Source of the DNA: Muribaculaceae bacterium
GTDB taxonomy: Bacteria > Bacteroidota > Bacteroidia > Bacteroidales > Muribaculaceae
NCBI GenBank assembly: GCA_022509205.1
Contig: JAFLTR010000007.1
Coordinates: 1 to 62,021 of the forward strand
DNA: 62,021 bases
Reading direction: 5' to 3'
A model generated the notes under the pieces. That model saw only the letters and a program-made list of their open reading frames with translations. It did not search any database and had not been told where the DNA came from. Positions 53,561 to 62,020 of this stretch are shown in pieces (the stretch's first letter is position 1; every line of letters begins with the position of its first letter). Both the position numbers and the translations under genes were made by a program.

Positions 53561-53908
53561 ATGGAAGAGGAAAAGAAAGTGGCAGACGCCAATGAAGAGA
53601 CATTGAGAATAACGGAAAAAGCCATTGAGATGCTCAAGACTGTTTTTGACCCGGAAATACCGGTGAATGTCTATGATTTGGGGTTGATTTATAAAATTGA
53701 TTATCAGCCGGAAGACAAGAGTCTACATGTAGACATGACTCTCACCGCTCCTCATTGCCCTATGGCAGATTTCATTATGGAGGATGTAAGGCAGAAACTT
53801 TTGAGTGTCGATGGCCCTGAGAAACTCGACCTGCGACTTGTGTTTGAACCCGAATGGAACCAAGACATGATGAGCGAGGAAGCAAAACTTGAGCTCGGCT
53901 ACCTTTAG
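53561..53908 (+). CDS. DUF59 / MIP18-family Fe-S assembly factor (SufT/PaaD-like)
   Basis: 115 residues. The DUF59 fold shows EKAIEMLKTVFDPEIPVNV, YDLGLIYKI and the cysteine motif LTAPHCPMADFI, followed by a C-terminal VFEPEWNQDMMSEEAK as in the SUF-associated family. These proteins help mature iron-sulfur proteins in the cytoplasm. In many Bacteroidetes a copy is near the suf genes, but here no suf gene is adjacent. lpxH follows after 59 nt on the same strand. Confidence 0.85.
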   Translation: MEEEKKVADANEETLRITEKAIEMLKTVFDPEIPVNVYDLGLIYKIDYQPEDKSLHVDMTLTAPHCPMADFIMEDVRQKLLSVDGPEKLDLRLVFEPEWNQDMMSEEAKLELGYL

Positions 53909-53967
53909 AATAGTAATAAGAACATTTGGGTTGGAAAATTATTAAAGGGAACAGGATTTAATAAATT

Positions 53968-54717
53968 ATGGAACGTAGAAAGACATATTTTCTTAGCGAT
54001 TTGCACCTCGGGGCGCCTTATATGAAGGACTCTCGGGAGAGTGAGCGAAGGATTGTGGCTTTCCTCGATTCTATAAAGGATGAAGCCGAAGCCATCTATT
54101 TATTGGGAGATATTCTTGATTATTGGTATGAGTACCGTTATGTCGTACCCAGAGGATATGTCAGATTCTTCGGAAAATTGGCTGAACTGTCTGATTCCGG
54201 AGTGAAGATAGTGTGGCTGAAAGGTAATCATGATATATGGATCTATGATTATCTTCCTCAGGAACTTGGAATAGAGGTGATTGATGGCAGTCTCATCCGA
54301 GAGATTTATGGTAAGAAAGTCTTTCTAAACCACGGAGACGGTGTGGGGAAACAGGCTCCGACATTCCGTTTAATACGTTCCATGTTTAGAAACCGTTTTT
54401 GCCAATGGATGTTTGCGGGAATTCACCCTCGTTGGACTGTACCGTTTGCCTACAACTGGAGTGCCCATAGCCGCAAAGGAGGGGAGGAGAGGGGAATACC
54501 CGACGAAGATCTACTTAAGAATCTGAAGAATTTTGTGGCGGAATACCATAAGGAACATCCTGATACCGATTATTTCATTTTTGGCCATGTCCATATATTA
54601 AGTCGGGAGGAGATTTCTGACGGATGTGAGATGATAGTTCTCGGAGAATGGATCCGAACCTTCAGTTATGCAGTCATGACTTCAAAGGGATTGACATTGC
54701 ACAAATTTAGTAACTAA
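53968..54717 (+). CDS. lpxH: UDP-2,3-diacylglucosamine diphosphatase
   Basis: 249 residues. Metallophosphoesterase of lipid A synthesis that releases UMP from UDP-diacylglucosamine to give lipid X. Metal and active-site motifs are in order: FLSDLHLGAPY, YLLGDILDYWYEY, LKGNHDIWIYD, FLNHGDGVG, and FGHVHILS. Length and the YWYEYR sequence fit Bacteroidetes LpxH-type enzymes (LpxH versus LpxH2 not separable by eye). Its end overlaps the convergent DUF1573 gene by 4 nt. Confidence 0.85.
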   Translation: MERRKTYFLSDLHLGAPYMKDSRESERRIVAFLDSIKDEAEAIYLLGDILDYWYEYRYVVPRGYVRFFGKLAELSDSGVKIVWLKGNHDIWIYDYLPQELGIEVIDGSLIREIYGKKVFLNHGDGVGKQAPTFRLIRSMFRNRFCQWMFAGIHPRWTVPFAYNWSAHSRKGGEERGIPDEDLLKNLKNFVAEYHKEHPDTDYFIFGHVHILSREEISDGCEMIVLGEWIRTFSYAVMTSKGLTLHKFSN

Positions 54718-55106
54718 TCCTTTTTGGGAATTACGGTGCCCCGGATTTTGAGATTGAACTTACCCGGGTTGCCTGTACAGCGCACAGTCACTACTTTAGT
54801 AAAACCACCGGGACGCCCGAGCGGATTGTAGGTCACTTTAATTACTCCCGAAGCCCCCGGAGCTATTTCCTCTTTGGGAAATTCAGGTCGTGTGCAACCA
54901 CATTCGGCGCGTGCGCTGTTAATCTTAACCGGTTCGTCGCCTATATTGGTAAAAGTAAATTCATGAGTGACCTTACCCCCCTCTTCGCGGATATTACCGA
55001 AATCGTAGGTGGTTTTTTCAAACTGAAGTTTTCCTTTAGATTTATCTGCGCTGACTGCGAAAACCATCAATGAAGCGATTAGCAGAAGAAATGATATTCT
55101 TTTCAT
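54714..55106 (-). CDS. DUF1573 exported Ig-like protein
   Basis: 130 residues. Signal peptide ISFLLLIASLMVFAVSADK. The single DUF1573 domain shows FEKTTYDFGNIREEGG, HEFTFTNIGDEPVKI, the conserved AECGCTRPEFPKE, and GVIKVTYNPLGRPG, ending LKIRGTVIP. Such small ASH-like beta-sandwiches are periplasmic or surface proteins of unknown role in Bacteroidetes. Convergent with lpxH (4-nt overlap) and divergent from the acyltransferase gene. Confidence 0.85.
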   Translation of the reverse strand: MKRISFLLLIASLMVFAVSADKSKGKLQFEKTTYDFGNIREEGGKVTHEFTFTNIGDEPVKINSARAECGCTRPEFPKEEIAPGASGVIKVTYNPLGRPGGFTKVVTVRCTGNPGKFNLKIRGTVIPKKD

Positions 55107-55194
55107 ATTTACGAGAATTTTGCAATTGCTGACGTTTGTTTAACGTGCTGAAATTAACAAAAATTGTTGAAAGTGAAGTAAAAGCTATTCTATT

Positions 55195-55226
55195 TTTGAG
55201 TTAAGACAATTTTTTAGTTAAATTTG
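55195..55226 (+). promoter_or_regulatory. Promoter of the acyltransferase-legB pair
   Basis: TTTG (55195-55198), 20 nt, TAAATTTG (55219-55226). The predicted start near 55233 rules out the TTG at 55224 as a translation start and supports the ATG at 55260. Confidence 0.7.
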
Positions 55227-55259
55227 CAACTATTGATTAAAAATCATTGGCAAAAAAGC

Positions 55260-56204
55260 ATGCAACCCATCATCGCGCCCATTGAGAGGGAACTGATAAT
55301 CAAAGAATTGACTCCCGATAAATTGCTACGCAAAGCAAATAAGGGAGACAATGAGGTTTATGTGGTGGATGCTTTCAACGCTCCGGAAACCATGAAGGAA
55401 ATCGGGCGTTTGCGGGAAATAGCTTTCCGGGATGCCGGAGGTGGTACCGGTCTGGATTGTGACATAGATGAATTTGACACTATGGAGAATCCCTGCCGCC
55501 AGTTGATTGTATGGGATCCTCATGACAAAGAAATAGTTGGTGGTTATAGATTTATCCTTGGAGAAGATATAAAGATGAAGGATAATACACCAAATATTGC
55601 CACTTCCCACATGTTCGGTTTTTCCGACAAATTCCTGAAAGATTTATTGCCAAACACTCTGGAACTCGGACGTTCCTTTGTATCGGTGGATTATCAGAGT
55701 ACCCGTTCTAATTCCAAGGCTATCTATGTCCTCGATAATCTGTGGGATGGATTAGGTGCCTTAACCGTATTGTATCCCCAAATACACTATTTGTTCGGTA
55801 AGGTGACAATGTATCCCTCTTTCGGAACGGAGGCGCGTGATATACTTTTAGGATTTCTTCATAAGTATTTCCATGACGACGAGAAGCTTGTGTGGCCTCT
55901 CGAAGAATTGCCAAGTGCAGCTCTCTCGGGAAAAATCCAAAATATGTTCACTGGTAAGGATTTCCGCGAAGATTACAAGATTCTGAATCAGACAATACGT
56001 TCCCTGGGAAAGAATATCCCGCCGCTTGTGAATGCCTATATGTCATTATCACCAACCATGAAAGTGTTCGGTACTGCCGTAAACCATGAATTCGGGGAAG
56101 TTGAGGAGACGGGAATATTCTTCAAGATATCTGAGATTTTTGATGAGAAGAAACGACGCCACATACATTCCTTTATTGAAAAGGAATCGTCGTTTGTAAA
56201 GTGA
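55260..56204 (+). CDS. OlsB/GlsB-like N-acyltransferase (GNAT, acetyltransf_5 type)
   Basis: 314 residues from the ATG at 55260. The central GNAT-like domain is of the hemolysin/OlsB kind: LREIAFRDAGGGTGLD, DIDEFDTMENPCRQLIVWD, EIVGGYRFILGED, and LELGRSFVSVDYQ. Bacteroidetes members of this family (GlsB) transfer an acyl group to glycine to start glycine/flavolipin-type lipids; related OlsB enzymes act on ornithine. No PlsC-like partner (GlsA) is next to it. A legB-like gene follows after 33 nt on the same strand. Family is fairly certain, substrate is not. Confidence 0.65.
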   Translation: MQPIIAPIERELIIKELTPDKLLRKANKGDNEVYVVDAFNAPETMKEIGRLREIAFRDAGGGTGLDCDIDEFDTMENPCRQLIVWDPHDKEIVGGYRFILGEDIKMKDNTPNIATSHMFGFSDKFLKDLLPNTLELGRSFVSVDYQSTRSNSKAIYVLDNLWDGLGALTVLYPQIHYLFGKVTMYPSFGTEARDILLGFLHKYFHDDEKLVWPLEELPSAALSGKIQNMFTGKDFREDYKILNQTIRSLGKNIPPLVNAYMSLSPTMKVFGTAVNHEFGEVEETGIFFKISEIFDEKKRRHIHSFIEKESSFVK

Positions 56205-56237
56205 TACTGCCTCCACATTTCATTCCATTAGCATTAT

Positions 56238-57218
56238 ATGAAACAAATAGCCGTTACCGGGGCCGACGGATTCATAGGCAGCCATCTTGTGGAGGCTCTT
56301 CTTGAGAGGGGCTATAAGGTTAGGGCTCTATCGCAATATAATTCCTTCAATAATTGGGGTTGGCTTGAGGATATTGCACCTCGAGAGAACCTGGATGTGT
56401 GGTGTGGTGATGTAAGGGATCCTGAATTCTGTAGAAGATTCACAGAGGGAGCCGATACAATCTTCCATCTTGCAGCCCTCATAGCCATACCATATAGTTA
56501 TATTGCACCGGATTCTTATGTCGACACCAACATAAAGGGGACATTAAATATCTGTCAGGCAGCCAAAGATCATGGTGGCCAGAGGGTTTTAGTCACCTCA
56601 ACTTCCGAGGTGTATGGAACGGCCCGATATGTCCCCATAGATGAGAAGCATCCTAAGCAACCCCAAAGCCCTTATTCGGCTACAAAAATTGGTGCAGATG
56701 CAATAGCGTTAAGTTTTCATAATGCATTCGACCTGGATGTGACTGTGGTTAGACCTTTTAACACCTATGGACCACGTCAGAGTGCAAGAGCCATCATCCC
56801 CACCATAATCACACAGATAGCATCCGGAGTAAGGAAGATAAAAGTAGGGGATCTTAGTCCGACGCGTGATTTCAATTATGTCGCAGACACTTGCCGAGGA
56901 TTTATAGATATCGCCGAGGCTAACTCTACAAAAGGGCTTGAGATAAACATCGCCACCGGGAAAGAAACCTCGATGGAGGATCTTTTTAAAACCATAGCTC
57001 GGCTGATGGGGGTAGATGTCGAGTGGGTTAGGGATCCTGAAAGAATACGTCCTGCCACGAGTGAGGTGTTCCGTCTGTTAGGGGATAATTCACTCATAAA
57101 GGAACTGACAGGGTGGGAACCCCGCGTATCGCTTGAGGAAGGGTTAGAAAGGACAATAAGATGGTTTTCAGAACCCTCCCGCATGGAAAAGTATAAACCG
57201 GGCATTTATAACCGGTAG
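56238..57218 (+). CDS. NAD-dependent nucleotide-sugar 4,6-dehydratase (LegB-like)
   Basis: 326 residues, extended SDR fold. VTGADGFIGSHLVEALLERG is the Rossmann motif, STSEVYG holds the catalytic Thr/Ser region and YSATKIGAD the Tyr-xxx-Lys pair. RALSQYNSFNNWGWLED after the first strand is characteristic of LegB-type GDP-GlcNAc 4,6-dehydratases in legionaminic acid synthesis. The convergent neighbour 28 nt away encodes a CMP-nonulosonate synthetase, which supports this reading. The aminotransferase, acetyltransferase, epimerase and synthase steps are missing from the window. Confidence 0.72.
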   Translation: MKQIAVTGADGFIGSHLVEALLERGYKVRALSQYNSFNNWGWLEDIAPRENLDVWCGDVRDPEFCRRFTEGADTIFHLAALIAIPYSYIAPDSYVDTNIKGTLNICQAAKDHGGQRVLVTSTSEVYGTARYVPIDEKHPKQPQSPYSATKIGADAIALSFHNAFDLDVTVVRPFNTYGPRQSARAIIPTIITQIASGVRKIKVGDLSPTRDFNYVADTCRGFIDIAEANSTKGLEINIATGKETSMEDLFKTIARLMGVDVEWVRDPERIRPATSEVFRLLGDNSLIKELTGWEPRVSLEEGLERTIRWFSEPSRMEKYKPGIYNR

Positions 57219-57246
57219 ATATTGACTTGAAGAGGAGTCTATAAAG

Positions 57247-57954
57247 TTACCTTACGCCACATATTTGAGGAAACAGGGATTCGGCTATGAGCCAGTCTTG
57301 AGGAGTGTCAAGGTCGATGCTTCTGTATGCCGGCATTTCGAAAGGTATAATTTTCTTGAATTTTGATATAGGAGATTTAAGCAAAGCATCTACAGTCATA
57401 ACGTAGACAGCACCATTGTATTCCCATACCTTAGGTGCATCTTGACGACGGTTAAAATCTCCGTTACCCTTGCTGATCTTAAGAAATCCGTCGGGGGAGG
57501 TTTCAAACAAGTTGTAATAGGGATTGGATTTTGATTCTGTAACGCTGACCACCATATCAATGTCGGGGTTCCAGAGTTTCTCCGCTGTTTTTATATCCTC
57601 GTTTGTTCGGAAAGGGGAGGTGGGCTGAAGTAGCACGACTCTGTCGAAATTCCGGTCAGCTTTTTTAAATTCATCAAGCACATGAAGTATCACTGAATAA
57701 GTTGAAGCCGTGTCGGAAGCCAAATCATCGGGACGCAGAAAAGGTATCTTAAGGCCATGGCGAGTCGCCTCTTTGGCAATTTCCGGAGAATCGGTGGAAA
57801 CAAAGATGGAATCATCGGGTGAAGCACAATCCAAGGCCTGGCGTACTGCCCGACTTACGAGGGATTCGCCGCAAAATGGCTTGATATTTTTATTCGGTAT
57901 TCCTTTACTGCCTCCCCGGGCAGGTATCAGATACAGAGTTCTAACAGAATCCAT
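57247..57954 (-). CDS. CMP-nonulosonate cytidylyltransferase (NeuA/LegF/PseF family)
   Basis: 235 residues. Activates a sialic-acid-like sugar (legionaminate, pseudaminate or neuraminate) with CTP. LIPARGGSKGIPNKNIKPFCG is split here by its two key parts, LIPARGGSKGIPNKN and the following Lys; then FVSTDSPEIAKEA, LLQPTSPFRTNEDI, WEYNGAVYV and a C-terminal SIDLDTPQDW. With the LegB-like neighbour, legionaminate is the best guess. A hairpin plus T-run sits just upstream of the start. Confidence 0.78.
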   Translation of the reverse strand: MDSVRTLYLIPARGGSKGIPNKNIKPFCGESLVSRAVRQALDCASPDDSIFVSTDSPEIAKEATRHGLKIPFLRPDDLASDTASTYSVILHVLDEFKKADRNFDRVVLLQPTSPFRTNEDIKTAEKLWNPDIDMVVSVTESKSNPYYNLFETSPDGFLKISKGNGDFNRRQDAPKVWEYNGAVYVMTVDALLKSPISKFKKIIPFEMPAYRSIDLDTPQDWLIAESLFPQICGVR

Positions 57955-57960
57955 AGGCTA

Positions 57961-58000
57961 AAAAATAAAAGGGTGATAACCTCTTCGGTCGCACCCTTTG
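57961..58000 (-). promoter_or_regulatory. Terminator-like hairpin in the leader of the CMP-sugar synthetase gene
   Basis: Arms CAAAGGGTG/CACCCTTT-type (57993-58000 and 57969-57976) with an inner ACC/GGT pairing, followed on the minus strand by TTTTATTTTTT, ending about 7 nt before the ATG at 57954. A -7-like TACCTTTG lies at 58071-58064. It may end transcripts of the rml operon or act as an attenuator for the downstream gene. Confidence 0.55.
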
Positions 58001-58202
58001 TTCTTTATAAGTTTCTACAGGTAAAAAATCTTAAGGTAAAAAAGATTGTCTTTAGGTTCAGTGCAAAGGTATAGAAAAGAATCGGTAAATTTTTCAAACA
58101 TGTTGTAAAACATATAGGATTACGGGAAAAGTTACCAAAATAGTTTAGGGCTCTCGATTCCTACGTTTCACACAGTGTCACTACAATTCTTACCTACATT
58201 TT

Positions 58203-59348
58203 CTAATTCTTACCTTTATACATGTTCTCATAGTATTTCTCATAGTCACCACTTGTGACGTTGTCTACCCATTCCTTGTTATCAAGATACCATTTCACAG
58301 TCTTCTCAATACCCTCTTCAAATTGCAAACTGGGTTCCCAACCAAGTTCTTTCTGCAGTTTTCTACTGTCGATGGCATAACGCATATCATGGCCAAGACG
58401 GTCGGTCACATAGCTTATAAGATGCTCTGAGGAGCCTTCAGGTTTTCCGGTCAGCCGGTCGACTGTTTTAATCAAAACCTTTATCAATTCGATGTTTTTC
58501 CATTCATTGAAACCACCGATATTATATGTGTCTCCCGGTTTCCCCTCATGGAAAATAAGGTCGATAGCTCGGGCATGGTCTTCGACATAAAGCCAGTCTC
58601 TGACATTTTCTCCTTTCCCGTAAACCGGCAATGGACGTCCCTGGAGAATGTTGTTTATGAAAAGAGGTATTAGTTTTTCCGGGAATTGATAGGGTCCGTA
58701 GTTATTTGAACAGTTAGTCACTATAGTCGGCATTCCGTATGTGTCGTGATATGCCCTTACGAAATGATCGCTCGAAGCCTTTGAAGCCGAGTAAGGTGAA
58801 TGGGGGTTATATTTTGTTGTCTCTACGAAGAAATCTACACCGAAAGCCAGATGGTCGTCGGCCGATGCCTTTGTGGTGAAGGGGGCCTTTACACCCTCCG
58901 GGTTTGTAATCTCCAGAGCTCCGTAAACTTCATCAGTGGATATGTGGTAGAAAAGCTTACCTTCGTATCCTGAAGGGAGTGTGTCCCAATATTCCTTGGC
59001 AGCCTGAAGCAGTGAAAGAGTGCCCATCACGTTGGTGCGAGCAAATGTGAAAGGGTCTTTTATACTTCTGTCTACATGACTTTCGGCTGCAAGATGGATA
59101 ATGCCGGTGATCTCATGCTCTTTAATGATCTCCCTCATTTTGTCGAGGTCGGCGATATCCGCTTTCACGAATACGTAGTTTGGTTTTTGCTCTATGTCTT
59201 TGAGATTGTTGAGATTGCCGGCATAGGTCAATTTATCGACATTCACTATCTTGCAATCCGGATATTTGTTTACAAAGAGACGCACAACGTGAGAGCCTAT
59301 GAATCCGGCTCCTCCGGTGATCAAAATATTCTTGGGTGATTGTGGCAT
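58203..59348 (-). CDS. rmlB: dTDP-glucose 4,6-dehydratase
   Basis: 381 residues. Second step of dTDP-L-rhamnose synthesis. Motifs: ITGGAGFIGSHVVRLF, HLAAESHVDRSI, STDEVYGALE, the catalytic YSASKASSDHFVRAYH, and NCSNNYGPYQFPEKLIPL. Last gene of the rmlA-rmlC-rmlD-rmlB order on the minus strand, 53 nt after rmlD. Confidence 0.96.
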   Translation of the reverse strand: MPQSPKNILITGGAGFIGSHVVRLFVNKYPDCKIVNVDKLTYAGNLNNLKDIEQKPNYVFVKADIADLDKMREIIKEHEITGIIHLAAESHVDRSIKDPFTFARTNVMGTLSLLQAAKEYWDTLPSGYEGKLFYHISTDEVYGALEITNPEGVKAPFTTKASADDHLAFGVDFFVETTKYNPHSPYSASKASSDHFVRAYHDTYGMPTIVTNCSNNYGPYQFPEKLIPLFINNILQGRPLPVYGKGENVRDWLYVEDHARAIDLIFHEGKPGDTYNIGGFNEWKNIELIKVLIKTVDRLTGKPEGSSEHLISYVTDRLGHDMRYAIDSRKLQKELGWEPSLQFEEGIEKTVKWYLDNKEWVDNVTSGDYEKYYENMYKGKN

Positions 59349-59401
59349 GTTTCTGTTTGTTTAATGAAGCGTAAAATACTTTTTTACCGATGCTTCGGTT
59401 T

Positions 59402-60256
59402 TTATTTAGCCAGACACTTCTCGAGAGAGTCGCGCCAGTGGGGAACGGTTTTCCCGAAAGTTGTTTTATATTTGGTTTTGTCGAGGACAGAATAGGGAGG
59501 CCTCACTACTTTTGAAGGGAATTCGGAAGAATGACAAGGGAGCACTTCTTTCCCTTTGAAGCCTTTTATGGAAGCGGCGGCATGGGCGAAATCATACCAA
59601 GAGCACACCCCCTCGTTAGAGAAATGATAAATTCCCTCGTTTCCTTTGAGTTTCCTTTCACTGATCATGTCTATGATGGCTCCTGCTAGATCGGTGGCAT
59701 AGGTAGGAGTGCCGCATTGGTCGAAAACAACCTTGATACTGTCGCGGTTTTGGAGCAGATTCAATATCTTTTCTACAAAATTGTTGCCATAGTCGGAATA
59801 TAGCCAGGCGGTGCGAAGTATAATAGCCGATGCCTCGGAACCGGCGATTTCCATTTCTCCTTTCAGTTTCGTGCGTCCGTATGCTCCCGTAGGGGCCGGT
59901 GGCTCGTCCTCGGAGAGGGGCACATTCTTTCCGCTTCCCCCGAAAACATAATCTGTGGATATGTGTATAAGGGTTCCGTTCCTTTCTTTGATAGCTCTTG
60001 CCAGGATTCCGGGTGCGATACCGTTAATCAGTATCGCGACATCTTCATGGTCTTCAGCCGCATCTACATTAGTATATGCCGCACAGTTTATTATAACGTC
60101 GATTTCTTTGTCAGTAATAAATTTTCTGACAGCATCCGGATCTGTGATATCCAATTCCGCTACATCGGTGTAGATATAATTGTCGGGCATTCCTTCCGCG
60201 GCTTTGCGGACGCTACGCCCAAGCTGCCCATTGGCACCGGTCACTAATATATTCAT
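59402..60256 (-). CDS. rmlD: dTDP-4-dehydrorhamnose reductase
   Basis: 284 residues. Final reduction to dTDP-L-rhamnose with NAD(P)H. VTGANGQLGRSVRKA, INCAAYTNVDAAEDHED, STDYVFGGSG and YGRTKLKGE (Tyr/Lys pair) are all in place, and the C-terminal GIYHFSNEGVCSWYDFA fits the family. Between rmlC (67 nt) and rmlB (53 nt). Confidence 0.95.
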   Translation of the reverse strand: MNILVTGANGQLGRSVRKAAEGMPDNYIYTDVAELDITDPDAVRKFITDKEIDVIINCAAYTNVDAAEDHEDVAILINGIAPGILARAIKERNGTLIHISTDYVFGGSGKNVPLSEDEPPAPTGAYGRTKLKGEMEIAGSEASAIILRTAWLYSDYGNNFVEKILNLLQNRDSIKVVFDQCGTPTYATDLAGAIIDMISERKLKGNEGIYHFSNEGVCSWYDFAHAAASIKGFKGKEVLPCHSSEFPSKVVRPPYSVLDKTKYKTTFGKTVPHWRDSLEKCLAK

Positions 60257-60323
60257 ATATTGTTTTAAATCAAAAATCCAATTTCGGATTTTAGGTTTCC
60301 CATATCAAAATTATAGACCCAAT

Positions 60324-60875
60324 TTAAGCAAACGGGGTCTTAAACTCATTCAATTTCGGATGTTTTTTGTCTTTGTCAGAGACAATGGCGTTTTCTTTTG
60401 GGGTTTGCCATTCGATTGCGAGGGTTTCATCAAACGGATCGATTCCTCCATCGACTTCCGGGTGATAATATTCATCACATTTATATTGGAAGACAGCCAC
60501 ATCGCTCAAGACCTCAAAGCCATGTGCAAATCCTTTTGGAATGAAGAATTGCCTGTGGTTATCTTCTGTAAGTTCCACTGCAACGTGCTGTCCGTAAGTC
60601 GGTGAGCCTTCCCGAAGGTCTACAGCCACATCAAGCACTCGCCCCACAACGCATCTAACAAGTTTTGCCTGAGAAAAGGGCGGTTTCTGGAAATGCAGGC
60701 CTCTCAATACTCCCTTGGTGCTACAGGATTCATTGTCCTGTACAAAATTTACATGAGCCACTTTCTCATCGAATTCTCTTTTTGAAAATGACTCAAAGAA
60801 ATACCCCCTTTGATCTTTCCAAACTCGCGGTTCGATTATAACGACTCCTTCTATCTTGGTGGGTGTGACTTCCAT
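60324..60875 (-). CDS. rmlC: dTDP-4-dehydrorhamnose 3,5-epimerase
   Basis: 183 residues, cupin fold. GVVIIEPRVWKDQRGYFFES, the catalytic His in LRGLHFQKPPFSQAK, VVDLREGSPTYG-type strand (VAVDLREGSPTYGQ), and PKGFAHGFEVLSD identify it. Length and order in the operon are normal. Confidence 0.95.
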   Translation of the reverse strand: MEVTPTKIEGVVIIEPRVWKDQRGYFFESFSKREFDEKVAHVNFVQDNESCSTKGVLRGLHFQKPPFSQAKLVRCVVGRVLDVAVDLREGSPTYGQHVAVELTEDNHRQFFIPKGFAHGFEVLSDVAVFQYKCDEYYHPEVDGGIDPFDETLAIEWQTPKENAIVSDKDKKHPKLNEFKTPFA

Positions 60876-60925
60876 TTTTCTTAACAGAATTTAATTAAAA
60901 ATTTCGCAAAAGTTTCGGCTTGTTC

Positions 60926-61831
60926 TTAATCAAGGTTGGGAGAAGCGGTACGTTCCATCTCGTCTACCACTTTCATGAGATATTGCCCATATTGATTTTT
61001 GATCATAGGTTGGGCTATTTCCTGTATCTTCTCTTTGCTGATCCATCCCTGACGATAAGCTATACCTTCGAGACAAGCGATTTTGAGGCCTTGACGTTTT
61101 TCGAGCACCTCGACATATATTGAAGCTTCTGCGAGCGAGTCGTGAGTGCCTGTGTCAAGCCATGCGAACCCTCTGGGAAGAGTCTTTACCATAAGGTTGC
61201 CATTGTTTAGATATTCTTGATTGACAGTGGTGATTTCGTATTCACCGCGAGCGGAGGGTTTGATACTTGAGGCCACGTCCACAACGCTGTTGGGATAGAA
61301 ATATAGTCCCACGACGGCATAATTGCTCTTAGGTTGCTTAGGCTTTTCCTCGATCGATATGCAGTTTCCGTCTTTGTCAAATTCAGCGACTCCATAGCGT
61401 TCGGGATCATCAACCCAGTAGCCGAAGACGGTGGCTTTCCCTTTCTCTTCCACATTCTTGACAGCCTCCTTAAGCACTGATGCAAAAGAGGGGCCATGGA
61501 AAATATTGTCACCGAGCACGAGACAAACGGAGTCATCGCCTATGAAGTCTTTCCCAATCACAAAGGCCTGAGCGAGGCCATCGGGAGAAGGCTGTTCAGC
61601 GTAAGATAGTTTGATTCCATAATCGGAACCGTCGCCCAAAAGGCGTTTAAAAGCCGGAAGATCCTGAGGTGTGGAAATTATCAGGATATCCCGTATGCCG
61701 GCCAGCATGAGGGTGGAGAGGGGATAATATACCATCGGTTTATCGTAAATCGGTAGCAACTGTTTGCTCACTCCTTTAGTGACAGGGTAAAGACGGGTGC
61801 CGGAACCGCCGGCAAGCACAATGCCTTTCAT
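60926..61831 (-). CDS. rmlA: Glucose-1-phosphate thymidylyltransferase
   Basis: 301 residues. Makes dTDP-glucose from dTTP and glucose-1-phosphate. The signature [18 protein letters not shown] is followed by [46 protein letters not shown] and [10 protein letters not shown]. First gene of the rml operon. A weak promoter match lies upstream at 61905-61875 and tRNA-Leu lies 105 nt upstream on the same strand. Confidence 0.96.
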   Translation of the reverse strand: MKGIVLAGGSGTRLYPVTKGVSKQLLPIYDKPMVYYPLSTLMLAGIRDILIISTPQDLPAFKRLLGDGSDYGIKLSYAEQPSPDGLAQAFVIGKDFIGDDSVCLVLGDNIFHGPSFASVLKEAVKNVEEKGKATVFGYWVDDPERYGVAEFDKDGNCISIEEKPKQPKSNYAVVGLYFYPNSVVDVASSIKPSARGEYEITTVNQEYLNNGNLMVKTLPRGFAWLDTGTHDSLAEASIYVEVLEKRQGLKIACLEGIAYRQGWISKEKIQEIAQPMIKNQYGQYLMKVVDEMERTASPNLD

Positions 61832-61874
61832 TGAGAAAAAGTGGGTTTTGTGTTATGTTTTAGCAATAATGGCG

Positions 61875-61905
61875 TAAAAATAAATAAAAAGGAGCATGCG
61901 CCAAA
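61875..61905 (-). promoter_or_regulatory. Possible promoter of the rml operon
   Basis: On the minus strand TTTG (61905-61902), 19 nt, TATTTTTA (61882-61875), one mismatch from the -7 consensus. It lies between tRNA-Leu and rmlA. Confidence 0.35.
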
Positions 61906-61936
61906 CAAAAATTTCACACATCTCCAAATTATCTTG

Positions 61937-62020
61937 TGTCCAGGATGAGACTCGAACTCACACGGCCTAACGGCCACTACCCCCTCAAAGTAGCGTGTCT
62001 ACCAATTTCACCACCTAGAC
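61937..62020 (-). tRNA. tRNA-Leu (anticodon GAG)
   Basis: 84 nt with a long variable arm typical of class II tRNAs. Acceptor GTCTAGG pairs with CCTGGAC (one U-G), anticodon stem CTACT/GGTAG with loop TTGAGGG giving GAG, T-stem GTGAG/CTCAT with loop TTCGAGT, discriminator A, no encoded CCA. The 5' end is one base from the window edge. Confidence 0.9.

Noticed and set aside
55224-55259. TTG start for the acyltransferase
   Set aside because: It sits in the -7 box and upstream of the predicted transcription start.
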